A DNA stretch of 64,000 bases from Entonaema liquescens (lineage: Eukaryota > Ascomycota > Sordariomycetes > Xylariales > Xylariaceae). The notes beneath the pieces are model-generated. The model had not been told where the DNA came from and ran no database searches. It saw only the letters and a program-made list of their open reading frames with translations. The stretch's first letter is position 1. Each line of letters starts with the position of its first letter. The stretch spans positions 3,968,001-4,032,000 of the forward strand of contig CADCSX010000002.1 in assembly GCA_902805475.1 (NCBI GenBank). The letters are read 5' to 3'. The translations under genes and the position numbers were made by a program. Positions 36,854-47,923 of this stretch are shown here, in pieces.

Positions 36854-38411
36854 ATGGATGAGTTTGCCCAGCTGGCCCGCGAGAACTTCGAGGTCTTCCA
36901 GAGATATGGTGATACGGCGCTCGGGCCCGACCCTAAGCTTCGCGCCATTGCCGTGTATACGTCCCCCCCGGAGCCGACAACTTACGTCGAGGAGGATTTA
37001 AAGCTCAGTCGCATACCCAAGTTCTTCAGGAGACGGCCAATAGGTGCGCCACCAACCGCCTCGCTCAAACTGGTCGTCATCGACAGCCGATTGGAGTCGT
37101 GGTCTACTCCCTTTCCTTCGCTATGGGTGACCAAGGATATCTTCCTAGGCCTCGTCGACGCGATGCACATGAACCCGGCGGCGCTGTGGCTCCTGCGCAG
37201 CGAATACGATGGCTTCCACTACTTTCCTCCTCCTCCCCCCGTAGGTTATGATGATAAAGATAATGGAAAAGAGGATGCGGCCATAGATGTCGACACATAT
37301 TACGTCGGAACGTCCAACTTCGTGCTGGTATGGACGTTCAACCAGCAGATACTGCAGACGCACGCTTTGTGGATCCTGAGACAGCAGCATAGCTTCGGTA
37401 GCAGTGCGCCTGCGGCTTGGTTCGTCAACGTGCTGCGGCGGCACCAGGAACACTTGCGATCGCCGTTCCTGCTGGCATACGTAACAGCGTTGAGTGTGTG
37501 CTGCATGTTCGACGGCGAGATCTCATATCGGGCGCACATGGTGCGGCTAACGGAGCGTGAGACGGGCTACAGCAGGCACTCGAGTAGTATCGAGGAGCGC
37601 CTAGGAATGGAATCAATTACAGTCTACATCAAGGATGTTGGCGAGGTGTTGAACCACATCGCCAACAATGAGCGTCACTTCCGCTTAGTAGACACCGTTT
37701 TAGACTTCGTCCTCGACAGCGCGCTGCTGCCGGATGCTGAATACAGCACCGCAGTCGAGGATGAGAGCACACGGCGTTTGGTAACGGCGATACCCTTATT
37801 AAGGAGGCGCATGCACGCCTCGCAAGAATACCTCAAGTATCTCAAGGAGCGCGCCGAGCGCCTATCGACGGTGGTAAGGTTCCAATTCAATTCCTATCTT
37901 TCTACCTTACCCCATTTTCCCCTGCTCCTAAGTCGTAGAGCAACTTGAAAGACAACCGAGCGAGCAATCTCAACTAACAAGACCCCTCAAAGCTCTTCGC
38001 GCTCCTAACGCATGAGGACTCGGCAACACACGCAGAGCTAGCAGACGCCAGCCGGCGGATCGCAGAGGCGGCGCGCCACGACAGCTCGAGTATGCGGACG
38101 GTAGCAATAATGACCATGGCATTCCTGCCCGCGACCTTTTCGCGGCGCTGTTCGCGCTGCCGTCGCTAGACTGGCACGCCGAGTCCGCCGCCGGCGTCGT
38201 CCGGAATCCCGGCTTCTGGGTCTATTGGGCGTTTACGCTGCCGTCTACCGCCGTCGTATTTGCTCTGTGGCTATTGCTTGATCGCCAGAAGGGTGTTGAT
38301 AGGAGGGATAGGGATAGAATTAGAGATCGAGATAGGGGTGAAGAGGTTGTGATAGAAGGCCAGCTGCGCGGTGAAGAGAGGCCACGGAGTGGGGCAAGTA
38401 AGGTAGGATAG
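36854..38411 (+). CDS. CorA-like membrane protein with an apparent frameshift
   Basis: Exon 1 is 36854-37873 (340 codons). The intron 37874-37992 has donor GTAAGG and acceptor CAAAG. Exon 2 starts LFALLTHEDSATHAELADAS and reaches SSMRTVAIMTMAFLPATF. There the frame falls into a stop within 20 codons, whereas the next frame continues with FAALFALPSLDW, the second membrane segment FWVYWAFTLPSTAVVFALWL and a basic/acidic tail ending at 38411. One extra T in the TTTT run at 38137-38140 restores the expected two-helix C-terminus. The large soluble N-terminal domain and paired C-terminal helices fit the fungal CorA-like family. The GMN motif of true magnesium channels is absent, so transport is not assured. 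Sequencing deletion is the simplest explanation of the break. Confidence 0.8.
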
Positions 38412-38882
38412 AGCAGGAATATGGTTGTCCTTTATATAGACAACTCGGAATAGAGAGGGTTACACCAGCCCCTTCTCTTAGGGCTTGCCAACGATGATTA
38501 TGGAATGCATTATATTAAGTTAAATATCTTACATCATTGCGTCTTAAAATCAGCACATCCTCCAAGCTTGAAGATAAGATTTCCCTCCTTTGGGGTAGCT
38601 GAAAGAGATTGGTATTTGAAATACCAAAATAAGAAACGACTTCAGACTGCCTCATAAGGCGCCCGTACTCCTTGGCCTATTTAAAATCATCCAAAACTCC
38701 ATGCAACGTACGTGCTATCCTTATGAAGGTACGACCCGCCTACGGATGCCTTGATAAAACCCGAACCACATCAAAATAGAATAAACGCCGTTCTAGAGAC
38801 CACCGTGGCTACATGCTAGAATAACTACTAATATTATCATGACCGGTACCTCCTGGGTTACCATGCTATGTCATGTAGTCCG
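38412..38882. other. Intergenic region between convergent genes
   Basis: 3' flanks of the CorA-like (+) and 2EXR (-) genes; no gene seen. Confidence 0.65.
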
Positions 38883-40667
38883 TTACCATCGGTCCTCATC
38901 ATCTTCATCATCCTCGAAATGCTCCTCGGACATATCCGCTACCAGATCGCCGTTCCCCCGTAACTCGTCCTCGTCTTCGACCTCATCATCCGGGAAGTTG
39001 ATGTTGTCGCTTCCATCCAACCCCTCACTGCCTATCGATGCTTCGACGTCCGAGCCAGCATCTGAGTTGGACAGTACAGGGTTTTCTTGGCGATACTGGT
39101 TTAACTTCTCAAATAGAGACATCGGCTTTGGCTTCACAGGTTCTTCATCCTCAGACTCGTCAGACTCCTCTGATTCGTATATTGTATCGCGGCCCCGCTT
39201 GGTATCTTCGTCTATACTCTCATCGTCCTCATCCTCAGTATCGGAAAGAACAACTCGACTTCGTTTAGCAGGTCGAGATGGTATTTTAACTTCTTCGTCG
39301 TCCTCATTGTCGGGGTCATCTTCATCATCTGAGTCCACTATACGGCGTTTACGTCGGACAGTCTTCTGAACGGGCTCTTCATCAGAAAGATCCTGTTCCG
39401 AAGCAACATCATGGTGACTAGGAGATTCGGGCTCGAGGCTTGAGAAGTTACCGACTTCTATTTCATCGCCCAAGTGGAGCCCGGGAATCTCGTCCTGAAT
39501 AGGAGAAAATCCGTTAAAGCTAGACGGATTGTCTTCATCAGACCCAGATTGCACAGCCAAATCATCGTCATCCTCGCTTGAACCACCATCACTATCGATT
39601 GTCGCGTCGTCTATTCCCTCGCTTTCGTACTCGTCTTCAATTGAAGATTCTGAGTCGGGCTCGCTCTCCATATCGGAAAGCAACCCTTCGGAGGAAGATG
39701 CCGCGGCCTTGAGCTTTTCATAGCGGCGGAACCCCTCGTCAAATGCAAATTCGATCATGGTCCAAATTGTGAAAGATTCGGGGTATCCAACAGTAATTCG
39801 GGCATGCTCCTCGGCGAACTTTCGATGGTTCTCCAGATCCGGCCAACAAAACATGGATTTTAAAGATTGGGGGCCGAAAGTCACGTCGCGCTCTGTCTGC
39901 TGGGTGTAGAAGCGCTGGACTGAATCAGATACACACCATCTCAGTTCGCGAGTGGAATACTCGCCATAGTCATAGCAATAAAATACCGCTTTTAGCGTCG
40001 GATGAGTTGCTAGCCTCGGGTAGAGAATCTCTTCGTTAGCTGCTCGAAGATGACTAAAGGCAAGGTTTTTGGTGTTCCCGAGAGATGAAATGAATTCTTC
40101 TACGTCATTGGGGCCGAGGATAGAGCTGATAGAGACGAGTACGACATCCCTCTCGCTATTGTAACGAAGAACACCGCTTCCTCGACGTAAACCAAGAGTA
40201 TCAGGATATGATTTCAATGCCAGCGTACGACTCTCGCGATGCGTAGCCAACATTGCTCTCGCCGGCGCAGTCTGTTCTATCAGAGTTGCGCTTTCCCAGA
40301 ACTCCATTGGGTTTATCCTGACCATCGTGTTAAAAACCCGGGCCTTTTCCCTAAGATCAGGGTCGAAGAATTCCCAGACGTGGGCACGAAGTTCGGGGGG
40401 TAATAATTTGAACTGGGGAAAATAGAACTGTTCCGTAGTTGAGGTATCATCCCAATCCCCATTTTCGCCTTCAGATTCAGCAGCTTCCATATCTAGAAAA
40501 TCATTGACATCTTCTGAGTCGGATTCGTCAGAGTATTGATCATAAAAATCTTCGAGATATTCAGTCATTTCTCTCTCTTGAGCCTCGAGCTCCTCGATAT
40601 CCTCTTCATCGAGGCTCTCATCGTGCTCAAACGCGACGCGGTCTTGTATATCAGATTCCTCCTCCAT
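38883..40667 (-). CDS. Acidic 2EXR-domain protein, 594 aa
   Basis: A single exon starts MEEESDIQDRVAFEHDESLD. A strongly acidic N-terminal segment (1-80) leads into FPQFKLLPPELRAHVWEFF, the signature of the 2EXR family of fungal F-box-like proteins, and a globular region to about 325 (ILYPRLATHPTLKAVFYCYD). The C-terminal half is disordered and highly charged, with repeated DDED/SDEE runs and basic patches such as KTVRRKRRIVD and RPAKRSRVVLSD that look like nuclear localisation signals. It is probably nuclear; acidic tails of this kind often bind histones or ribosomal proteins, but no function is established. The serine-rich frame on the opposite strand (38839-39369) is its antisense shadow. 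Confidence 0.82.
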   Translation of the reverse strand: MEEESDIQDRVAFEHDESLDEEDIEELEAQEREMTEYLEDFYDQYSDESDSEDVNDFLDMEAAESEGENGDWDDTSTTEQFYFPQFKLLPPELRAHVWEFFDPDLREKARVFNTMVRINPMEFWESATLIEQTAPARAMLATHRESRTLALKSYPDTLGLRRGSGVLRYNSERDVVLVSISSILGPNDVEEFISSLGNTKNLAFSHLRAANEEILYPRLATHPTLKAVFYCYDYGEYSTRELRWCVSDSVQRFYTQQTERDVTFGPQSLKSMFCWPDLENHRKFAEEHARITVGYPESFTIWTMIEFAFDEGFRRYEKLKAAASSSEGLLSDMESEPDSESSIEDEYESEGIDDATIDSDGGSSEDDDDLAVQSGSDEDNPSSFNGFSPIQDEIPGLHLGDEIEVGNFSSLEPESPSHHDVASEQDLSDEEPVQKTVRRKRRIVDSDDEDDPDNEDDEEVKIPSRPAKRSRVVLSDTEDEDDESIDEDTKRGRDTIYESEESDESEDEEPVKPKPMSLFEKLNQYRQENPVLSNSDAGSDVEASIGSEGLDGSDNINFPDDEVEDEDELRGNGDLVADMSEEHFEDDEDDEDRW

Positions 40668-41936
40668 GACGATGACTGTTGAATGGTAAAGTTGATTAGA
40701 AGCGCGATGACTGGAATAGAAATAAAATAAAAATAATTAGATGTTAGGAATTAAATGTTAGGATTAGACGATACGCGGTAGGAGACTTTCACCATTATGA
40801 CATAGCTTTGCGGTTGCAGTTGTAGCAATTGCGCAAGTCGCATTTGGTAAAGATGCTAGGTAAGATGCCAGGGTACTTGCTGGGCTAAAATACGTACAAG
40901 GTTTCCCGTTTGAGTTTAGATCAAATACGTACCTTCCCTGCTTCCACAACCGCGTCAATGGGATAGTGCGGGCTTAAAGTTCCTACGGGGCATGTACCTC
41001 ATATTTTAGCTTCGAAGTTTACGCCCTATGTAAAACATGCCTTTTATGCCTATAGACAGCCTCTTATATAGGCGCTTTCAATACTTCCAATTAACACAAA
41101 GATAAAAATCACTCTCATATAAATCCCGTGAATCAATTCGAAGTCTTATCCTTGTATGTATGTACTTAGGCCATTCCCTTCATCACATTCAATAGCCTTC
41201 ACAAATTAGGAATGAGCAGATGAGAACCTAGGTACCTACCTACCTCTCAAGTACCCACCAAAAAGACGCGAAACACAACTGAGGTCTAGCGGTTTTTCTA
41301 TTCAATGGCAACATATTGTGTAACATTAGGTTAGGTAGGTACATATGCATACCTAAAATTAGATACCTCTTTAGGTACCCTAAGAGGTACTAATGAGGCC
41401 TTCATCTCTCCATGTTTTCATTTTCACCAATTTCTCCAATCTCCTAATAAAGACTTGGATTGTTCTCTTGATTCATGCCATCGGGCTTATTTAACGAATT
41501 AATATAACCTCTCATCTCTTCGATTACAGCTCTCCTTTTCCATTCCGCTCATACGCCTTCTACCGAATGACTACTTTCTCAGCGAAAAGTTGTTCGTCAC
41601 CTCAATAAGACATCTTCTAAAGTTGTTAAGTGTTCCTATAATACAAGCTAGGATTATTTACTTACTGATTGAAACTGCCCATGTCAGGAAGATTATTAGT
41701 GGCATTGTTATGTTACCTAGCTTAATATCAACTGTCAACTCATAGTTCGTCTCGAGGGAAGCACATGTGTCCCTAGCCAGATGCACTCGTTTTGCTAGTC
41801 AACTTCGTTAGAGTCACGATGTCATGGCATATAGCCTCACGCGTATTCTCCTTCTTTCTTTCTTTCCATGTCCTGGTATGGATCTCATAGCACGCGTAAT
41901 CCTAGATCACTACTCTCTTTTCCTAGAACATCCCAA
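40668..41936. other. Intergenic region (1.3 kb)
   Basis: Promoter side of the 2EXR gene, with TAGGTACCTACC-rich sequence near 41230-41400. A short minus-strand frame at 40764-40958 starts at TTG and is not credible as a gene. No gene seen. Confidence 0.55.
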
Positions 41937-42761
41937 TCACTTGCTTTGACGAGACAGTTTGCTACTGCCGCTATGATCGGAACCTCGTTTCGTCAAGAAC
42001 TTCGATTCCCGGTCTCGCGCAGCCTGGCGCTGCTCGGCATCTCTGACCGTGAAACAGCGCAAGATGCACAAATAGAAGGAGACTTGCTTCACAAAACCAT
42101 CGCTCCACGTATTCCAGTCCTGGCGGTTCGCCTGACTGCGGAAGTCCTCGGCCAACAGGACGAAACGTGCGAGATGGTCTGCCAGATCCCATTCTGTTCT
42201 TCTTTCTGACCTCGCGCGCTTCCACCGGTCGGCCACGACATCTCCCTGTTTCACGGACTGGAGGTCAAAGAATAGGTCTTCGGCTACCCAGTATGACTTC
42301 TCTGTGGTGTGGCTACCTTCGCGGTAGTAGCGGACGAAGTCGGCACCTAGTTCTAAGACCTCTCGAGCGCTAATGAATTCTTGTATTGCCGTGGGGTTTA
42401 CGTCCGGTAACTCGGCTGTGACTTCTTGGAGTGTGTTGCTGATGTGGTTCCAAAGCGTCCCTTGGGGTGACTCAGCCCATTCCTTCCCAACACTTCTATG
42501 ATGTCGTCTCGATGAACCTTTGCGCAACCCATCTGCAGAACTGGTGGATTCCTGGCGGCTAACCATGGTTGGTGAAAGGCCGAGGAGATCGACTGTGCTA
42601 TGCGGCCGTGGATTATTGGGCCGTAGCCGATCAATATAATCGGCGAACAACGCGACCGTATTCTTAGCGTCGCGCATATCATTCATCGGGTTATCTTGAC
42701 ATATTCGCGGCTCAACTTGGTGGTCCACGTCTTGCGTAGTCGGCGCTTGCCCGGGCTGCAT
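41937..42761 (-). CDS. Hypothetical soluble protein, 274 aa
   Basis: A single exon from ATG 42761 starts MQPGQAPTTQDVDHQVEPRI. The first 100 residues are polar. From about 100 a helical region follows: LWNHISNTLQEVTAEL, AREVLELGADFVRYYREGS, YWVAEDLFFDLQSVKQGD and DLADHLARFVLLAEDF. The C-terminus is charged (KFLTKRGSDHSGSSKL). No signal peptide, membrane span or catalytic motif is seen, and I do not recognise the family. Long-range open frame and coherent helix pattern support coding. The overlapping frames on the plus strand (41868-42209) are shadows. Confidence 0.7.
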   Translation of the reverse strand: MQPGQAPTTQDVDHQVEPRICQDNPMNDMRDAKNTVALFADYIDRLRPNNPRPHSTVDLLGLSPTMVSRQESTSSADGLRKGSSRRHHRSVGKEWAESPQGTLWNHISNTLQEVTAELPDVNPTAIQEFISAREVLELGADFVRYYREGSHTTEKSYWVAEDLFFDLQSVKQGDVVADRWKRARSERRTEWDLADHLARFVLLAEDFRSQANRQDWNTWSDGFVKQVSFYLCILRCFTVRDAEQRQAARDRESKFLTKRGSDHSGSSKLSRQSK

Positions 42762-43427
42762 GATTATCTAGAAGTAGATATGCGAAAAGTAAGTGCACTG
42801 CACAGGACCAAAGGGGTAATAGGCCAAAAAGAGAGACGAGAAGAAAAGCGAATCCGACCCGTTTGAGCGGACCCAATATGAGTTTCGCTGATCAAAACTT
42901 AATGTGGTAAGGAACACCCTTCCTGAGGATGCCAAAAAAAAGTAGATTAACGCAATGGCCAACCGATATCTAAACGGTGGTGAGGTGAGATATGAGGGTT
43001 ACCCGGATACCTTGAACACGTGTGGGTTTGTGTTTTTCTAAGCCACGTCACTTGGCAAAGCTGATGCCTATGTATAAGACGGAACAATCGCCTTGTGATA
43101 CTAGATAAACACATTTATTTGCATGCTAAGAAACAATCGTAGAGTAACACGTGAATCCCGCTTTTGTATCCAAAGAGAAGTTTGCGCTCGCTCCCCGCCT
43201 TCTTGCGGGCTTTGTCCCACTGTCGGGAGAAGACAGTGCACGAAACACGATTTCCTTTGACAAGCTCCTTTTCTAGAGGAAGGGAGAAAAATTTAGACTT
43301 CTCAGGGCAGTCCTTTTTCTTTCTTTTTGTCGTCCCCTAGCAGTATCCAGCGTTTCATACCTAAATCTAGAGCCCCTCTCCCCCCCCTATCCAACAGCAG
43401 AACCAGTGAGCAACAGCAGCAGCACGT
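42762..43427. other. Intergenic region, no gene seen
   Basis: Promoter side of the 274-aa gene and 3' flank of the deuterolysin gene. It has short T- and C-rich runs near 43310-43390. Confidence 0.6.
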
Positions 43428-44613
43428 TTAACAGCCAACATAGATGGCGTTGGCGAAAAGTGCATATGTGTCGGCGTGGTTCAGGTTCTGAGCCGCCGAA
43501 AGACCGCGGACACCCTGGTATCCATAAGTGTTGTAGTCTTCGGTACCGTAGAGATGGGTCGATTCGTGAAGGGTTGTCGTTGCCTGGTCCTGGGCGTGGC
43601 AAGTCCTGGACAAGGCAGGGAGCGCAGTGAAGTACAAGTCGCAGTTGACCTCGTACTGGGCAGACGGCAGGGTGTAAGCCAAGACACCGCTCGAGCAAGC
43701 GCCGTATACATCAGAGCAGTATAACCTAGCACCTGAGGTGGTGCTGCCGCATTGACTAGCCACCCTCGAGAAGAAGCTGGCGACTGTGCTGCGCGTGGAG
43801 CTAGAGCTCGACTTGAAGTACTCGGTCACCTTAGCAGCCGCACCTGAGCTTGCAGCGGTCTGGGCGGCGGAGGCCAAAGCACGGCAGTTGCTGATGGCCG
43901 TAGTGGTAGCGGTACGCTTGCTTCCGGTGCAGTCGGACTGAACGGCGAGACGCTTGGCGTGGAAGCGGCGGCGGACTTCCTTGGCGGCAGCACCATCGAC
44001 CTCGGCGGTGATAGAGCTTCCAGCAACCGAGTAGATGCCAGCAATGTCGGTGGTGTTGAGCTCGGCGTAGGACAAGGCTCCCAGGGAGACAACATCGTAC
44101 TGGCCGCCGGCGCTAAGGTCGTAGGCCTGGGCAACGTCGAAGGTGGCCTCGACTGTCTCGCCAGCAGCAATTGTCTTAAAAGCTTCCTCGTCAAGTCCGG
44201 TAGTCAGCACGCGCAGACGAATGCCGTCAAATTGGACCTTGTTACCTAGCGAATTTCTCCGTTAGTCTCGTCTACGAATCGGTATAGTATTCAGGGACAA
44301 CTTACCACCCTGGAAGATGGCAACCTTCTCAGTGGCCGCATTCTCATCTAGGAAGGTACCCGTCTTGAAGACCTTCAAGTCAGAAGCGCCACTATGAACT
44401 CAAGTCAGTCCTGTTATCTTCTTCGAGGCCATCGAGGGAGAGACGAGTCCCCAGAAACTCGGTTCACACGTACGTGTTGGTAATGCTAGCCTTGACGGCT
44501 GTGTTGCCAACCATCTCAAGCTTGACATCGAGAGGAGAGTCACGCTTGTTCAGGTCGACCGAAAGAGCGCTGGCCACAGCGGCCAAGACCGAGACACCGG
44601 CGGCGAACTTCAT
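43428..44613 (-). CDS. Deuterolysin-type zinc metallopeptidase (M35, aspzincin), secreted preproenzyme
   Basis: Three exons, 44613-44474, 44391-44306 and 44245-43428, join to 347 aa; introns are 82 and 60 bp, with donors GTACGT and GTAAGT. The N-terminus MKFAAGVSVLAAVASALSVD is a signal peptide. A pro-region follows (PLDVKLEMVGNTAVKASITN) and ends at a Lys-Arg site (AKR, residue about 174), leaving a mature enzyme of about 173 aa. The zinc motif HESTH lies at 302-306, followed by GTEDYNTYGY, which supplies the aspzincin Asp ligand. Paired cysteines (SDC...NCR, QCG...YCSD) fit the fold. Family members are secreted, heat-stable neutral proteases that prefer basic protein substrates such as histones and protamine. 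A TATA-like box lies about 110 bp upstream. Confidence 0.94.
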
Positions 44614-44720
44614 TTTGAAGATATGCGGATTGTGTTGGACTAGTTATAGGCTTCTGTGAGATCTTGTTCGAGCTGCCTGCTGGTCTGAAGTCTGTTATAA
44701 TTTCGAAGAGAGGAGAGGGG

Positions 44721-44729
44721 CTTTATATA
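44721..44729 (-). promoter_or_regulatory. TATA-like box of the deuterolysin gene
   Basis: TATATAAAG on the minus strand, about 108 bases upstream of the start codon, in a GC-rich surround. Spacing suits a core promoter. Confidence 0.55.
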
Positions 44730-45621
44730 GCCGGCGGGTGCACGACGTCGAAGTTGAAGACTCTCGGTAAAGTATGGTTTCTAGAATGGTTGTCTTCATT
44801 CTAGACGCATTCAGGAAGCTGCAAAGTAGGGTAGGAGAACGGTTGCCCCCTTCAAGTGTTGAAACCAGATGCCAAGCCGATGGAATCATACACTCGACGG
44901 TGATATGTCCAGTCATAGCTACATCAACACGGTAGTCGAAGTCACGCCGTGACGAGTCTCCAGCATAAATAATATAACCAATGACCAGCATCCTAATTCA
45001 GGCAGAGCCACGTTAGTGTAGCAACCCTACTCGTCCGTCCTAGAGGCGATGCTGCAGGAACACGTCCGGGGAGAAATCATATGGGCGATAACAAGCCGTC
45101 TTCCAACTTCGGAAGGAGACCATTACAGGTCCAAAGGGAAGGAAGATAACATGTTATTTTCGCTTCGCTTCGCCTCGCCAACAATGTCGTCCTGTCGGAG
45201 AACATGGCGGAGTCACGGAATTAGTGACCATATTTGTTGGCTGTAACCTCTAATCAAGTATGACAGCAGTCTCTCGCAGGAACGCAGTTACAATTGTCCC
45301 CTAGACGCATTTTGTTATTGGTCGATTCTCCACGGTATGGCGAAGAGAGACAGTCTTCTCCGTATGGCAGATATCCAGGAACAATTTACCCGGCAGCGAG
45401 GGGATGGCTAGTAGTTGGGATCTTGGGTATGATCGGCTTCTGCAGCTTGATAAATCTGAAAATCCGTGTCGCAGGGGTCTGGAATGCCCGGGTTCTTGGC
45501 GCTCGAGACGCTTATCAGCCCGGGAGGTGGCCGGATATTCGAAGAGCTGAGTTGTAAATCGAGAAGCTAGGATTCGATATCATGCGACTGGCTCTACTAT
45601 GATCTCCAGATACTATAGATC

Positions 45622-45648
45622 TCTCGGTTCTCTCGGTTCTCTCGGTTT
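45622..45648. repeat. 9-bp tandem repeat, unit TCTCGGTTC, 3 copies
   Basis: Three consecutive units, the last with one change at its end, in intergenic DNA. Confidence 0.9.
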
Positions 45649-46031
45649 TTCGGTGTATAACTGCCAGACCTTCCCGATCTCGCTAACACCACAACTATAG
45701 TCCTTTCTTTCAACTATAGTCGATATATGCGGACCTGTCGGATTGTCGTCTATAGTTACCTACATTACACCCTGGCATTATCCCCTAAACCCTCGGGTCC
45801 TTTGGCTTGGCGCATATATCGAAGCTTATAAGTGCATAGGAACCGTTGGGGCGGCGAAAGAGATACCATAAAGTGCTTTCTTTTGGGCTCGAGACACGGC
45901 GGTAAGGCAATTCATATCCTGGTCTCCCTCAGGTCCCGCCTTTAGCTTCGAGCCTCACGCTTAATACAACATCGGCCGGTACTACCACCTGCTCGATTGG
46001 ATTAGTTCCTCCGCCCTGTCAATGCGCGTTG

Positions 46032-46305
46032 TCACCATCGCCGGACCTCTTGAGCTCTCTCGGCAACGCCCCGTACTTCCCGACGGCATATGTCAAGATA
46101 AACGAGTGAAATCTTGCCACCTATCAAATCGTGTTGAAATGAGTGAGCTAAAGACAGCGCCCGAACAACATACTCGATCAGCAGGTCCTGGAAAGCCTCA
46201 CCCTCTTGATCGACATTCAGCATCCCCCCTCTTATCGCCTGGAAAGTGTTGGATACCGCCGCTTTAGCTCCAAGGGGGCCACCAGCCGACTCATTCCATC
46301 TTGAC
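46032..46305 (-). pseudogene. Possible decayed gene fragment
   Basis: The minus strand is open for about 90 codons and reads like real protein (GAKAAVSNTFQAIRGGMLN, then EAFQDLLIEYVVRALSLAHS). Its only ATG is internal, at 46223. No acceptor site or upstream exon was found and no family is recognised. It may be a terminal exon of a lost gene or chance. Confidence 0.25.
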
Positions 46306-46425
46306 GGCCGTGGTATCGCGAATCAGCCGAGCGTATTTATCCTTCGGGAGGTATTAAATCGCCGTAGATAACTTTACTTCCTATTACAGCAGTTAGAAAA
46401 CAGAATGCAAGAGTAATTGTCAGAG

Positions 46426-46450
46426 TTTTTTTTTTAAAAAAAAAAAAAAA
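46426..46450. repeat. T10-A15 homopolymer junction
   Basis: Ten T run straight into fifteen A, forming a self-complementary tract. Confidence 0.9.
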
Positions 46451-47923
46451 CATCTCTCACCATGATAACGCAGTATTCTTCGTTGCCAAGCCACAATGCC
46501 ACCTGCTAGATTTGGAGAACTCAACAATAGATGTTATAATTCTTCGAGTTATTACTGAGGGGCTATCCTGATATCTCAGCAGTCATTGATATAGGTAAGA
46601 AAACGATATCTTTAACGAACGAGAAGCAATGGATAAGAAGACAGGTCTCCATTTGACATTATGGAGGTCTAGGGAGGCATTCATTTCTCTAGAGATTAAA
46701 ACAATATGAGAAAGCTAACCTTATAAAAAGGAGAGGAGAGGACAGGTCAAGTCAGGATGGCAACAGGTCAATAATCCTCTCTACTCATATACTACTGGAG
46801 AGTGAGAACCTTGCTGGACAGGTTGCATAGAGCAGTGAACGAGTCCCAGGTTCGTTAACTCTACTATATTCTCCACAATATCCTATTGACTTATCTAATT
46901 CACTCAACTCGATATGTTTCTTATACGAACTGTCAGGCACCTTAGTCTGTGCAACCTCTTGGGTAAGTTAGCCTGGAAGATGGATGGTTCTTGGCAGAGT
47001 CTATCAGAAGGGTTACCAAAGTCTATGAAAACTTAATAGTAAAGGGCATCATTAAATTACCTTACATATGACGGCGCCAATTTTAAGACATCTAAATATA
47101 TGAGTTTGGACTGGTCAGTCAAGGAAAGTCAGAGCTGATATATGATTTTCTTTCTCTTCATCTTTCATGCCTTCTTGTTCGTTTCATAAATCAGCTCGAA
47201 AATACTTCCAATAGTCAAGTTGGAATATTACTCGTCGTAACAGATACGTCTATACTACAAGTCAACTTCTAATCTACCAAAAGCCCAGCTAACTGGTCTC
47301 ATTCCCACCGCTACGTTTCCCAACAGTCTTAAAAGACGTAGTTCAGAGAGGTCTCTAAAGCCATTTGAAGAAACTTCGGATTCTCGCGCCCACGTTTCTA
47401 TTTGCCCTTCTTCCGCCCTGATCCCTCGATGCACTGCGATAGATACTGTATAGATAAGTAGGTGCCCAATCACCAGAATACACTTAGGCCTGCAACGAGA
47501 AGCAAGCAGTACTTATTCATGGAAAAGCGAGCCGTACCGATCACCTTATTTACGCCTTGCGCTGCGGTGGAAATAAGAAAAAGGAGGTATCAAACTTTAC
47601 GCTTCATTCTTTTCCCACGGTCCGGAACAACTGCATCGCACTATGATCTCCGGCCGGGGAGCCGGTGCGTCCGGACGTCTGGCGGCCCCAGCATTAACAA
47701 TTACCTACTGTACAAGAATCCTATATAACCTTCATACTTTGTGCTACGCATAGTTCATATCTCATATCCAGAGGGCTGAACCGACCCAGGCCATGCTCAT
47801 TAATCTTCCGATCTTCTCCCTTCAAGGGTCCTCGTACGCTCCCATAAATCTCTGTTGGTTTTCACCACGGGAGCCCCTTAGTTTTAAATCTTGTCCCTAA
47901 AACATGTGAATGGGATGTATTTC

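Larger units (their letters stand above)
44614..47923. other. Intergenic region (3.3 kb) with a possible gene relic
   Basis: Includes the deuterolysin promoter, the TCTCGGTTC tandem repeat (45622-45648), three ACTATAG words near 45695-45755 and a T10A15 palindrome at 46426-46450. A minus-strand open stretch at 46032-46305 reads like protein but lacks a plausible start. The part from 46380 to about 47250 is AT-rich and empty of ORFs. Confidence 0.5.

Noticed and set aside
38839..39369. Serine-rich ORF of 176 codons on the plus strand
   Set aside because: Antisense shadow of the acidic Glu/Asp-rich tail of the 2EXR gene; GAA/GAT runs read backwards give Ser codons.
40764..40958. 64-codon ORF upstream of the 2EXR gene
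   Set aside because: Starts at TTG, runs through a GTACGT donor-like site, and shows no domain.
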